Source: Oreohelix idahoensis
Lineage: Eukaryota; Mollusca; Gastropoda; Stylommatophora; Oreohelicidae
Length of the DNA stretch: 64,000 nt
Direction: 5' to 3'
Assembly: GCA_024509875.1 (NCBI GenBank)
Contig: JAMPIV010018971.1
Location: forward strand, 318,501-382,500
The notes beneath the pieces are model-generated. The model ran no database searches. It was not told the DNA's origin and saw only the letters and a list, made by a program, of their open reading frames with translations. Below, in pieces: positions 24,804 through 35,284 of this stretch; within the stretch, counting starts at the first letter, position 1; every line of letters begins with the position of its first letter. The position numbers were made by a program, and so were the translations under genes.

Positions 24804-26270
24804 GTCCCTCGTCTTAAAGCTTAGGCCACTGTTCCGTTCTTGTTCCAAATATAGTACTTTCTCCTATTACCACCAACAAATATGGTAAAGAATACAAACG
24901 AAACGCTCTCCTGAATATTGCATTTTCCAACCCATGGTTAAGGGTCCCTATGTTCCCATTCCACCATCCAATTTAACTCATAATTTGCCCTCAATGAGAA
25001 TAAAAGTTAATCCCTCGGGATAGAATTTTCTTTATATTTAAATTGAATAGCTTGTATAGTTACTTTACATTTAAATGAAAAGATTAATAGTACAGATAGA
25101 ATATGTGTACATTTACATTTCCACTGATTGAAAAGTGTTCATAATATAAATTGAATATGTTTTCATTTATGTTTACACTGATTTGAAACTGTAAGTATTA
25201 TACTTAGAATGTACATCATTTCTTTCATCTCTTCCTCCCTGCTCCATGTGGAAACTACTTTATGCTTTCAGTTCTCTTTACGAAACTAGCAATAAAGCAA
25301 CCACCAGTCCGTGCAGTGGTGGTTCATGAATCATCATTCTATACGCTGAGTTTGCCAGCCTCAATTGACTGGGACATCCACTAGTGATTTCCACATATTA
25401 AAATTCACATGGCAAAATACATATAAATGTTAGTTCACTTGTTAGTAATAAAATATAGAATGTAAAATCACAACTTACGCCAATCCTGGCTCACAGACTT
25501 TTTGCTCAGATGAATAAAAGAGACTTGAATCGACCTCTTACTCGCGTCTGGGGTGTCGTTAATTTAATGAGTTCCCTCTCTGACTTTGTGTGTTTCCTTC
25601 AGTTTCCCCAGACAGCGGCTTTCCTTATTAAAATGATAAAGATTGCCTGGGCTGCTTTTTTAAGTCCTGATAAATACTCAAATAAAACGTGTCCGGTCTG
25701 ATAAAATGGAATTCTGAGTTCTAGGCTTCCCTCTGGCAAGGTCTGGTGTCTTGGCAAGCGATCTTCACAGTAGTTTTGACTGACTGAAGCACGCATTAGT
25801 TGTTATGAAGCTCAGATGATCAGCCATTCTGAATTGAATACTTTGCATGACTCATCTAGTGCAAAATTTCAAACATAACTTTTCTGAAGAAAAAGAAATT
25901 GGCTGCAGACATCCAATTGCCGGCAGGCGAGCTCACAGACATATCAGTAACCTCACATGACAACGTGTGTAAGATGTAACAAATTATTACTTTCGCTAAA
26001 GTAATGTCTTATCTGTTGCTTGAGCACACACAAAATCCGTATCTTTACAACCTTGGCGGAGACGCACCCGTGCCTTATCAGTGATTAAGCAGATTGCGCT
26101 GGGCGATGTACGTGTTAATCGGTGTACTAATATCGGCCGCGCCTGCGATTAACCAACTTGGTTGTCCATAATGTTCTCTCAGCCGCTCCTGCAAATGTTT
26201 AGTATTATCATCCACAAGGAGTGTCAGATAAACAGACAAGACACAATATCCTGAAAGTAGCGAAAGAATG

Positions 26271-26968
26271 GATTCTTGTGCGTTTATTCACCGGGAAATT
26301 AATATTGTGGAAATTTATTACCCAAACCGAGCACCGTACTCTTTCTTAACTGAAAAAGTGTCATTTCACATTGTGAGCTCTCCCCCCTCCCCCGTTGTTT
26401 AGAATTTTTTTAAAAACACGCCTGCCGTTCGCTTGTCGTTAATTTAAACCGTAAGGGTAGTCACGTAGCACATTCTGCCGTAGGGGAGTGAAGTGTTATA
26501 GACTACGATGTACTGGGTCCCAGCTTTATGAGGTGGGGTGGCCTGTTCCCTTCCTCGCTGCCGTTGCCTTCTCTAACTCAAGATCAGAGTCAGGTACCCT
26601 TTTACAGCTGGTTTGACTGAAGCGTGACACCTGTTCCCTTCATCGCTGCCGTTGCCTTCTCTAACTCAAGATCAGAGTCAGGTACCCTTTTACAGCTGGT
26701 TAGACTGATGCGTGACACCTGTTCCCTTCCTCGCTGCCGTTGCCTTCTCTAACTCAAGACCAGAGTCAAGTACCCTTTTACAGCTGGTTAGACTGATGGT
26801 GACACTACCAAGCTTTGAATCCGAAACCCGGTAACTTATTGCGGTAGTGGAGTGTTAGAGACTTCACCACTGCGATTGAATTTGCCGAACTGGAAAAAAG
26901 AGCGGTTCTCGGTTTGGGTAATAAATTTCCACAATATTAATTTCCCGGTGAATGAACGCACAAGTACC
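26271..26968. mobile_element. Inverted-repeat DNA transposon (non-autonomous), 8-bp TSD
   Basis: Arms at ~26,275-26,335 and ~26,905-26,964 are inverted copies of about 58 bases with 2-3 mismatches (CTTGTGCGTT, ATTCACCGGGAAATTAATAT, GGAAATTTATTACCC). AAAGAATG stands on both sides (26,263-26,270 and 26,969-26,976), and LTR-A copy 2 has a single GAAAGAAT at the equivalent place near 6,327. The interior is SINE-1-derived sequence with a triplicated block and no transposase. An 8-bp TSD suggests hAT- or Merlin-type mobilisation by an enzyme supplied from elsewhere; this is an inference. Confidence 0.75.
26542..26806 (-). repeat. Three tandem 88-bp copies of SINE-1 body
   Basis: Units begin CCTGTTCCCTTC at 26,542, 26,630 and 26,718, exactly 88 bases apart, with only a few differences. 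The unit is the reverse complement of the SINE-1 body at about 33,120-33,215 (GTACCTGACT, GAGTTAGGGAAGG, AAGGGAACA). The flanks at 26,440-26,520 also match SINE-1. Confidence 0.85.
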
Positions 26969-27482
26969 AAAGAATGTATATACAAAATATCTGCTCCGGT
27001 GGACAGAGAAAGAAAAGGGTGCGACTCGGAAATATCGCAATAAAATCAATACAAAATGTACCCTTGTGAAACAGAGATTAGGAAGAAGAAGGGGTCGCCC
27101 CAATCCATTCTGTGATAATCACCAGCTATCTAGGCGAGACCATCATTTACCTCTTACGGACTGGTCATAATATGTTGGGGTACCATCTTTATCACAAGTA
27201 CAGGATTGGTCCAACAGATCTCTGCTTCTGTGGTACCAGCCCTATGACAGCCGAACATCTACTCCAGTCCTGCCCAACTTACTGCAGTGAACGGAGGGGT
27301 ATATGGCAACAACCCACTTCTCTCCACGAAAAGCTGTTGGGAGATGTCAGGAACGTTGCCTTTATTAGAGTAATTAATGTAGAAGTCTGATGGCGAACGA
27401 GAAAGAAGAAGAAACAGACAACCCTTATTCTTGAATCCCATGCTAATAGAGGTACAGGTAAAAATACAAAAAAACAAAACGA

Positions 27483-27590
27483 TAAAGGATCCCATTAGAC
27501 GCCCATTAAGGCATATTGGGAATATGATGTTAAGCCCATATTTTCTTGACCTTTGGCCCACTAGGGGTGATGTGGTCAGAATGACGCCGG
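27483..27590 (-). mobile_element. SINE-2 3' half
   Basis: AAAGGATCCCATTAGACGCCC, GGCATATTGGGAATATG and CTAGGGGTGATG match 16,519-16,612 with scattered differences. The tRNA-like head is absent. Confidence 0.75.
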
Positions 27591-27690
27591 TCGTAGAGAG
27601 GTACAGGGAGACAGAACAACACATGGAGAAGAGAACTGGAAACCGACATGAAAGTTACGAGGAAGGCATGGAAAGACATTGACATGATGG

Positions 27691-28055
27691 CACGGAACAA
27701 GGTCCCTTGGCTTATGTTTGTTACACGGAACAAGGTCCCTTGGCTTATGTTTGTTACACGGAACAAGGTCCCTTGGCTTATGTTTGTTACACGGAACAAG
27801 GTACCTTGGCTTATGTTTGTTACACGGAACAAGGTCCCCATGGCTTATGTTTGTTACACGGAACAAGGTCCCTTGGCTTATGTTTGTTACACGGAACAAG
27901 GTCCCCATGGCTTATGTTTGTTACACGGAACAAGGTCCCTTGGCTTATGTTTGTTACACGGAACAAGGTCCCTTGGCTTATGTTTGTTACACGGAACAAG
28001 GTCCCTTGGCTTATGTTTGTTACACGGAACAAGGTCCCTTGGCTTATGTTTGTTA
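27691..28055 (+). repeat. 33-bp minisatellite, 11 units
   Basis: Unit CACGGAACAAGGTCCCTTGG + CTTATGTTTGTTA repeats 11 times. Nine units are 33 bases and two are 34 (CCCCATGG variants). One unit has GGTACC instead of GGTCCC. Since 33 is divisible by three, both strands show spurious open frames of an 11-residue repeat (80-195 codons). There are no spacers, so it is not a CRISPR array. Confidence 0.95.
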
Positions 28056-28863
28056 AGGCCAAATCTGTTTGTGGAGCTACCGGTTAATGAAGATGCTGCT
28101 GATGATGATGATCATACGGTTATCGAAAGGGAGCACTATCAGTTAAAATACAGCCCAGGGCTAAAAACAAAACCCTGCTATCATAAAGCATTATACAAAA
28201 CTGGTGGAGAATTTACAAGAATAATAAGCAGCTAAGATTTAAATAAAAGAATCCAGCTGCATTTACAATCCAGTATAAGTAGTTTGGAAATAGCAGTTCT
28301 GAACTGGGGACCAAATAAATCTTTCTTACAACCTCTAGTCAGCAATCTCTAGGTTACCTTAAACTTACAATCCTTGCAGACAATTATGTACACGTTTGAG
28401 ATGAAGAAACTAGGAGTAAGGAACTGTAGACTTTGCTGTTTGCCCCTCCGGCGGAGATTGTTTTGTTCCACATCAGATTGAAACGTATATCCCCTTACGT
28501 TTTGTGTATCCGATTCTTAGAATTGCTCTAGGGGAGCACTTAGCTCCCTTTCCTGTACTAAATTGAAAAATACAATATCATTATCTCTTCACTGTTGTTG
28601 TAACCTATCTGTCTGTGTGTCCGTCAGTCTTCTGTCTGTCTGTCTGTCTATAGTAAAGGTAAGTAAAAACTGGCACTGGAAAGAGTCTAGAAATTCTGTG
28701 TCGGAAATAAAGGCGTTCAGTGCATAGCCAACAAGGAGCTTTGAGTGCAAAGGAGATGATAACGGAAACAGAAATAGATCTGACTGCTAGCATCACTTGT
28801 AACACACTAGAATGAAATACGCAACGTAAAACAGAAAAGGTGACAAACGTCCGATACAATGTA
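28056..28863. other. No recognisable gene
   Basis: Unassigned sequence with a short (CTGT)n tract at 28,630-28,650. Confidence 0.5.
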
Positions 28864-29215
28864 GATCAGCATCAAATTGTCTCCACTTTGCTCGGTCGAC
28901 AGTCATCCCTTGTGTGGTGCCCCATTTCTGGTTCACGCTTAGCATCTCTGTCTCCACATTTCTCCGCCAGGTAGCTTTTTACCGTCCTTGCTTTCACTTT
29001 CCTTCTGGAGTCCATATCATGGCAGTTCTGGAGATGGTGTCAGGGTCCTTTCTGAGAATTTGGCCAACCCAGTTCCAGCGTCTACCCTCTAAGACGGTTC
29101 GCATGTCTTCTTGGTGGCTCCGAGTTAGCAGTTCTTAGTTCTGGCAGAAAATTCGACGAATTTTCCGTAGGCACGTTGTGTAGAAAGAGGACAGGATCTT
29201 GACTGATACACATAC
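28864..29215 (-). pseudogene. RTE-like LINE C-terminal fragment
   Basis: Reverse-strand translation resembles the end of the LINE at 52,099-55,116: CLRKIRRIF, WVGQILRKDPDTI, WTPEGK, TWRR and VDRAKW appear in the same order, with stops and substitutions. It is a decayed 3' piece of an RTE-type reverse transcriptase. Confidence 0.7.
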
Positions 29216-29367
29216 ATGTCTGGTTGCGTTCGCCTTAGACGAGTGCAAGTTTAAGCATTTGAAACTCGTGTTGGTCGCGTGTTGTTCTCGAGAAGACAAT
29301 GAATTAATAGGACGACTGCTGTCTCGGGCATGTTGTAAGGGGTGAATAACATAAAATACAAGGTTGT

Positions 29368-29690
29368 TCATTTGGGCTGGCAACTTAATCATGTAAAACA
29401 GATTGCTATAGAAACAACTGTTGCAACAGTGCATGAGAGCTTTAGTGTAGCTCTCTGTAAGGGGACAGCAGGCAGTGGTAGCTCCATGCTTTATAAGGAG
29501 GAGCAAAACGGGAAATGATAATGTTGTTGTTGATGATGATGAGGATGACGAAAGAATAAGAAGAAGAACATCAACATCAAGAAGAAGAATAAGAAGAAAA
29601 GAAGAAGAAGATGCAGACGCAGAAGAAGTAGAAGAAGAAGAAGACGTATCAGCAGAAGAAGAAGAAGAGAACGTAGATGAAGAAGAACTC
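29368..29690 (+). repeat. Repeat B copy and (GAA)n-rich tract
   Basis: 29,368-29,525 matches repeat B at 19,200-19,350 (GGCAAC, GTGGTAGCTCCATGCT, AAGGAGGAGCAAAACG). It ends in GATGATGATGAGGATG and passes into a purine tract rich in GAAGAA to 29,690. The acidic 90-residue frame and its serine-rich complement are products of this simple repeat. Confidence 0.6.
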
Positions 29691-29903
29691 AAATTGCATA
29701 CAGAAACAATAGCTATTATATTCATGAACGTTAAGCAAAGAGACTGAATATTTTTGTACATAACGTGAATAAGTCACATTGTGACAAAATATTTGAAATT
29801 GCGTGCCAGACAAGTCATTACTTATTTATTTATGTGCGATACCAGAACGTGGCTCGTTCGATCAGCTTCAGTCAGTGATGGTATAGTCAGCTGTAATGGA
29901 AAA

Positions 29904-29907
29904 GTGT

Positions 29908-29951
<44 letters not shown>
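29904..29951 (+). repeat. (GT)n followed by 30 G
   Basis: Nine GT units and then G from 29,922 to 29,951. The glycine-rich frames over it are artefacts. Confidence 0.95.
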
Positions 29952-29952
<1 letters not shown>

Positions 29953-30715
29953 GAGACATACAATACAAGTTTTCGTCATACATATTGGTTACTGTCTGAG
30001 TTTCAAGTTGGCTGGCTATATAAATATGCTGCTGGTTTTTTTTTTAATTACAGGCTGTTCTTTAACTTGCAACGTATGTTACCTTCAAATCTTGCAATAG
30101 ATTTTTCGATCACTTCCACATGAGCAATAGCTCTGAAACTTAGCATAGTTGTGTACTCCCGATGACAATACAATAATCAGTCGTAAAAATAATAAAATGA
30201 ATAACATTAAAGTTAATATTAATTTTTATATTTTTTATTGTTTCATCAGTGAAATGGGCGATAACTGCAAATAATCTAGGTGTATTCTTTCCAACAAGAT
30301 TGTCTTTCTTGAGAGAAATATTGAAACTTCTCCTCCCTCCCCCCTCCACACACACACACACTATCGCACGCGCGTGCACAGACATTCACGCATCTGACAA
30401 TTACATTTTAAAAAATGTAATTTACAACTCTTATCAAAATTTACAAAAAAAAATAAAAAATAAAAAAAATAAAAAAATATTAACTTTCCATGTAATATAC
30501 TGAATAATGAAATCCACCTACTGTGCTCTGGACTCGTTTATCGCAAACTGATAATGTCATTAGCGGATCGATTACATTTGACTTAAACGTACAAACAACA
30601 AAATAATAACACTAAAAAGAAGAAAATAATAAATAATAAAAACATATTTTAAACATACGCTTTTAATGCACTAAAAAGCCACAAATAATTTTTCACTAAG
30701 TTTATAGCTTGCAGT
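29952..30715. other. No gene; simple repeats
   Basis: A (CA)n tract near 30,347-30,362, an A-rich (AAAAAT)n tract at 30,443-30,480, and otherwise AT-rich unassigned sequence. Confidence 0.5.
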
Positions 30716-30868
30716 AAAAAAATGTAACATCAAATTGACAAAAAGACTGGGGCGCTGATTCTACATGAAATTAACTTCTGCTTTATACTTCATTAGACAC
30801 TAATGGATAAAATATATGATAAGCGCTTAAGCGCCTCACACTTTTTGTCAATTTGATGGTACATTTTT
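30716..30868. mobile_element. Small hairpin element (MITE-like), ~153 bp
   Basis: Arms 30,716-30,756 and 30,830-30,868 are inverted repeats of ~40 bases: ATGTA(A/C)CATCAAATTGAC, AAAAAG and GGCGCT in both, with a ~73-base loop. No coding. The class is unknown, and I could not find a convincing TSD. Confidence 0.55.
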
Positions 30869-31682
30869 GCCGTCTTTGGCCCGTCTGTATGTAGTTTCCT
30901 TCCGACTGACATTACCGCTGTCCATTTATTATTTTGCTTAAAACTTTACATTAATAATTAATCAAAATCCATTAGAACCCAGTGAGTATTGGCCTTCAAG
31001 ACCCACAGGCCATGTTCTCCTGTCGTGCACCATCAGCTCCAGGTCTTTCCTAATCTTCCTCATCATTTTTTGTTTCTGTCTCTAGCTATGCCATTAGAAT
31101 CAGTCACCAACTTGCCAGAGTTTTAAATGATGAAATTGCCAGCCCTGTGCACAACCTCCTCTATTAGTCGAACCTAACGACATGCCTGAGGGAGCAGTGG
31201 TCATATTCTTTCTTCGTCCCCTCAGAGACACCCCCCTCGCCCCGGAACTACACGGGGGAACTTTGCATAATGCATGAATAATGTTTTACATAAAAAGTGC
31301 TGTCCGAATCAGAAGAAGAAGCTGTTACCATCTAAAATACTTTACTTATCCGAAATGAATGTTGGCTCAGTAACGTGCCGCCGGATGCTCGAACGTTTAT
31401 TAACCTGTTATCGCCTGTTCACCAAAATATTACATACGGTCATGTAGTACTGTAACTTAGGCGATGAAGGCAGAAACTCCACGTTAGCGAGTCCAAGTCT
31501 GAGTTGGGACAGAAAAATCACTTCGACTTATCCGAAACTTCTAGTTATCAGAACTCGACAACCAGAGTATTTTAACAAAGCCAAAGAAGATAGATGGCTG
31601 GGAACTTCAGACATGCTTCTGCTTAAGCGAAAGTCTATTTAAGCGAGTTCCTCTTAAGTGGACTGCTCTGTACTAGTACATC
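30869..31682. other. No gene; repeat B copy at 31,120-31,265
   Basis: 31,120-31,265 resembles 7,735-7,895 (TATTAGTCG, ACGACATGCCTGA, CAGAGAC, ACGGGG), a minus-strand repeat B copy. The remainder is unassigned. Confidence 0.45.
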
Positions 31683-31687
31683 TAGAT

Positions 31688-32579
31688 TTGAACCGCGTGA
31701 TCAAAGAATGGCTGTAAGGAGAGAACAAGAAAGTATTCAGTGGGGTACTGGAAGATGAGACAGGTCTGTATTTCGGAGCTGGCATTTGCTGATGATGTTG
31801 CCCTGATTGCTAAATCAGAGGCACATCTCCAATTCAACCTGCAAGTCTGGAAGGAAGAGCTGGAGAAGAGAGGGATGGTCATAAGCAGCTCTAAAACAAA
31901 ATCCATGGTGATATCACGAGAAGAAAGAAGACATCAGATTAAGCTGGGAGAACAGGTCCTGGAGCAGGTAGACCACTTTAAATACCTCGGAGCTATTATT
32001 GACCGAAAGGGAGGCATCAAAGAAGAGTTGGCCACTCGAAAAGCAGCAGCTGGGAGACTTTTTCAGGCCATAAATCCAGGATTCCTCAGCAAGAGAGAGG
32101 TTGGTAAGAAAACGAAGATGGCTGTATACCGCTCCACCTATGTCCCAGTCTTGACATATGGATGCGAGTCATGGGCAATGACTACAACCCACAAAAGCCA
32201 GATCCAAACCTCAGAAATGAGGTATCTGAGGAAGGTGGTTGAAGTAACAAGAAGAGACATGGTACGCAACCAGACGATACGTCAAGGCCTTAAATCCCAC
32301 CCACTGCAGACCCAAGTAGAACAGTCCCAACTAAGATGGTTTGGCCACGTCTGCAGAATGGGAGAAGACCGGCTACCACGACAAGCATGGGAAACAAAGA
32401 GCCAGGGATCCAGACCACCAGGACGACCTAGAGTCCGCTGGGAGGACAACATTAGACAATCTTTGAAGGACCGAGGACTAGAATGGAACCAGGCCAGGAG
32501 GAAGACAGCCGATAGGATAGTCTGGCGCTCTCTCTTCCAAACCTCTACACCTCACGGTAGAAGGGGAACGACTAAGTAA
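31688..32579 (+). pseudogene. 5'-truncated LINE reverse transcriptase, open C-terminal part
   Basis: A 280-codon open stretch from about 31,711 to the TAA at 32,579. It starts just before the catalytic motif (LAFADDVALIAKSE) and continues through the RT thumb (HFKYLGAIIDRKGG) and a typical LINE C-terminus (LTYGCESWAMTTTHKSQI, WFGHVCRMGEDRLPRQAW, RPPGRPRVRWEDNIRQSL). Upstream, LNRVIKEW is readable at 31,688-31,711 in another frame, followed by a stop, so a frameshift separates it. No start codon, N-terminal RT or endonuclease is present. It ends CTAAGTAAGTAAGATCAAAG, the GATCAAAG tail also seen in other LINEs here. It probably belongs to the RTE-like group. Confidence 0.8.
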
Positions 32580-32599
32580 GTAAGATCAAAGAATGCCAT

Positions 32600-33059
32600 T
32601 ATTTTATGTCCTTACTAAACATTATAGTTTTCTTTTTTCGTGTGTTGATAATGGACGTAGATAATTCGAATTACTGTTTATTCTTATTCTACAGACTAAA
32701 GTTATATAATTATGTTCACTGTTATAGATTTCAGTTTTAATGCTGCTAGTTGTTTTCATTGTGTAAATGCTCTAAATTGTTTGGCTTCCTGCATTGTTGC
32801 CAACTCCAGAATATGTGTCGAGGAGACCTGTTAAGCATCCCCCTCCCTAAAAAAAGTGCATAACTGAGGGTAGTGGCTTTCGCGACAGAACTCCCAACTG
32901 TGGATTATTAAATCTGGAATAACCCAGACATTTTTATTGATACTGTTACTTCCACAACGTTAAAGGCATAGATTGTAAACCTCGTGTCTGGCAGATCATA
33001 GAAGAATAGAAATGAGATAATAGTTTTGGTTGGTTTCTATAATGAAAGTTTCAACACGG
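32600..33059. other. No recognisable gene
   Basis: AT-rich unassigned sequence. Confidence 0.5.
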
Positions 33060-33300
33060 AAATGACCGTCTGATTGACATAGTGGTTATAGCGCTGGTCT
33101 ATAGCGGGTTCGATCGACGGTATCAACACGCCCTAGTCTACCCAACTGCAAACGGGTACCTGACTGCTGTTGAGTTAGGGAAGGAACGGGCAGCGGGGAA
33201 GGGAACAAGTCACCCACCTCTCCAATGCTATAGAACACTTCACTTCCCTACCGCAAAATCTGCTAAGGGACTACCTAATTTTAAACACGGTAATAAATAA
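33060..33300 (+). mobile_element. SINE-1, tRNA-derived
   Basis: The head has A-box-like TGACATAGTGGTTATAGCGC and B-box-like GGGTTCGATCGACGG, spaced as in a tRNA. The body has CTACCCAACTGCAAACGGGT and ACCTGACTGCTG, which resembles the conserved body of many tRNA-derived SINEs, and the tail is AATAAATAAACAG. Other copies are at 7,333-7,560 and, triplicated, at 26,440-26,880, both on the minus strand. Confidence 0.7.
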
Positions 33301-33984
33301 ACAGAAACACCAAATGTCTTAGAGTCGTAAATAAATAAAGACCATCGGTATATGGTAGGCAGTCGCAAGAAAGACATAAATTAGAAGGCCACTTATCTTC
33401 TTCTTCTGCGTTCGTCCTGAAAAGGACGTTAGTTACGTTGTGTCGCCGTTTACAGTGAAGCTGCGATATTTTAGCCTTTCGGCCCGACACATCCGATTTC
33501 AGAATGACATTTTTGGGACCGGGTTTGCCTTCCCTTTTCGATCCCTACTCTCTCGGCCAGACTGCAGTGATGCAGCCTGTTTCCAGGACCACCACTTGGA
33601 GGGGGAGTAGGGTCAAGGTCAGCTCTGGTTCGCTGACCCTGACGCAAGCAGTCAAGCTAAGGGTCGCTGACTGCATTCGTCTCGTTTGCTGCGTCTTCGG
33701 TCCCGACGGGCACTTATCACTATCATCATTAGTTCTTTTTTTTCTCCTATGGAAGTTGAATCCATCACTGCAGCTGACTCTGTTGCAGGAATCGTTGCAT
33801 CAGTGGGTGTAGCAGCAATTTGTTGTAGATGATGAAGCAGGCAGCTCTATGCCAAAACTTGAATTATCAGCCTCAAAGGAACTGACTGTGCACACAGTAG
33901 TCCTATTCTTTGAGTCTCACGTCTGCGACAGATAAGGAACTTAACGGGGCTGTGGAGTTTCCAGCTTACAAAAATGGGATTGAA
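33301..33984. other. No gene; probable repeat tail
   Basis: CTTCTTCTTCTGCGTTCGTCC at 33,398 looks like the inverted 3' end of a repeat with a GAA tail. The following ~400 bases are GC-richer, with GTCAGC/GCTGAC words, and are unassigned. Confidence 0.35.
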
Positions 33985-34390
33985 ATTAATGTGCTTCTCA
34001 TCATCAGCTGTAATCTCCACGACTAAGGTCTGCTGCAATGGATCTCTAACGTCTCCTGCCTCTTGTCTTGATTGTGCACTCTGATAGACTCTTTCCTGTC
34101 CATCTCTTGATGTTATCTTCCCACTTATAGCGATGTCTTCCCCTTCCACGTTTGCCTTCAAGTCTGTCTCTTAAAACGGTCTTCTGCGAGGTGTTATGTG
34201 TTTTTAAATGGCCACAATATTTTAGCTGTCTAATTTGATCGCCTTCATTAATTCTCTTTTCATTCTTATGTTTTCTAGGACTGATTTATTTGGTTTCTTC
34301 TCTTTCCATGAGACGTACCATATTCTTCTATATACCCACATCTCAAGTGCCTCAATTCTTTCTTCTAGTTGATTGTTCAGTCGGCTAAGA
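33985..34390 (-). pseudogene. RTE-like LINE C-terminal fragment
   Basis: The minus strand reads LNNQLEERIEALEMWVYRR, WKEKK, VLENIRMKRELMK and then, with frame breaks, the GRRRYKWED-type end seen at 38,199-38,590 and 50,560-50,910. The three copies represent one LINE family that is distinct in sequence from the one at 52-55 kb. Confidence 0.75.
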
Positions 34391-35089
34391 GTGAAGCAGA
34401 AAAGCCACCTAAACTTTGTTAAGCGGAAGATTGAGAGAAACAAAAATAAAGAAAAGAATGTAGATGCAAGAATACAACGTATAAAAAGAGAAGAACAATG
34501 AATACATCAGCACAACCAATGCACGTAATAGATGCTATGTGACACTTGAAATCGTTCTTGTTGTAACATTGTGTCACATTTCTGAACTCTCTCTGAGCTC
34601 CCTCCAATCGCTGCTGATCTCACTGCACAATTAAGAAGGCGGAATTAAAAAAACAAACAGGATTACGTTATGAAACCCTTCCAAATAACTTTCAAAGAAC
34701 TTTGCTTCCGGCAGTGGCATGGAGCTCTGTGTACAAGAACTGTACTGTGCTTGAGCTGAATAAGCCTTGACGCTCGTGCTGGGGGTGCGTGCATTAGGAG
34801 CCAGATTGTCGAAGAAGCCCGGGGGGTAGGAGAAAATCACAATCCTAAAACAGCGATCTAAACAAACCTTGTTATCTTTGAAAACAGCGGAAAGAAAATT
34901 GCAGCACGCATGCCCTTTGTTCGTGAACGTTAAAAGGTAATGTTTAGAAATTCTAATGAAGCAAAAATTAATCTCTATAATTTTCCCAGTCGCGAAATTA
35001 ATGAACACAGAGAAGAGTGTGTTGAAAATTATACACACTATAACAGAGAACTATAATAATGTTCTTTGATAAAATCGTTTCAAACCAAC
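34391..35089. other. No recognisable gene
   Basis: Only short frames; unassigned. Confidence 0.45.
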
Positions 35090-35205
35090 TGAAGTATTGT
35101 TCATCCATTATCCAGTTTGTTGCTGCCCTACAAGACGCCACGAGGCGTGATGGTCACTGACTGCTTTGACAGTCTGCAGCTAAGGATCAAAGAAGAAGAT
35201 TATAG
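35090..35205 (+). mobile_element. RTE-like LINE 3'-end fragment
   Basis: TTTGTTGCTGCCCTACAAGA, GGCGTGATGG, GACTGCTTTGACAG and AAGGATCAAAGAAGAAGA match the last codons and tail of the LINE at 55,072-55,150. Confidence 0.8.
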
Positions 35206-35284
35206 TTCAATTATGGTCACTGGTTTATTAACTAGATTGTATCATCATTATCATTTTCCTTTGATGTCGCTATGAACCTAGTAT

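Larger units (their letters stand above)
20609..27117 (+). mobile_element. LTR-A copy 3, interrupted by two later insertions
   Basis: It starts TGTGACGATATTGCCTCC at 20,609 and ends CATTCTGTGATA at 27,117 (other copies end TGTCACA). It is flanked by ATCAC on both sides (20,604-20,608 and 27,118-27,122), a 5-bp TSD. LTR-A sequence is visible at 20,609-~20,940, 24,804-26,270 and 26,969-27,117. The gaps are a ~3.9 kb insert and a ~0.7 kb inverted-repeat element. About 350 bases of LTR-A are missing around the larger insert. It sits inside the truncated LINE. Confidence 0.8.
20602..27415 (+). mobile_element. 5'-truncated LINE split by an LTR-A insertion
   Basis: The LINE pieces are 20,602-20,608 and 27,118-27,415; everything between is a later insertion. 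The right piece encodes the C-terminal zinc-knuckle domain (LLRTGHNMLGYHLYHKYRIG, CFCGTSPMTAEHLLQSCPTY) and ends with an AGAAAGAAGAAGAAA tail. The left seven bases join it to read Tyr-His-Gln-Leu-Ser, the residues expected at this point in the sister copies. The 15-bp word AGACAACCCTTATTC flanks the pair (20,587-20,601 and 27,416-27,430), a typical LINE TSD. A one-base frame disturbance lies just after the join. Confidence 0.8.

Noticed and set aside
27691..28055. Possible CRISPR array
   Set aside because: Units are directly tandem with no unique spacers, in a eukaryotic context.
27648..28235. Open frames of 80-195 codons on both strands over the 33-bp array
   Set aside because: They are a consequence of an 11-codon repeat unit without stops. 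No domain or start context supports a gene.
29135..29761. Acidic 90-residue and serine-rich 208-residue frames
   Set aside because: Both come from a GAA/GAT simple repeat at the tail of repeat B.
31699..32595. 12-bp identity GATCAAAGAATG flanking the truncated LINE, which looked like a TSD
   Set aside because: The left copy lies in a stretch that itself reads as LINE protein (LNRVIKEW), and GATCAAAG is the 3' tail of other LINEs here (35,190 and 55,140), so it is probably element sequence rather than a TSD.
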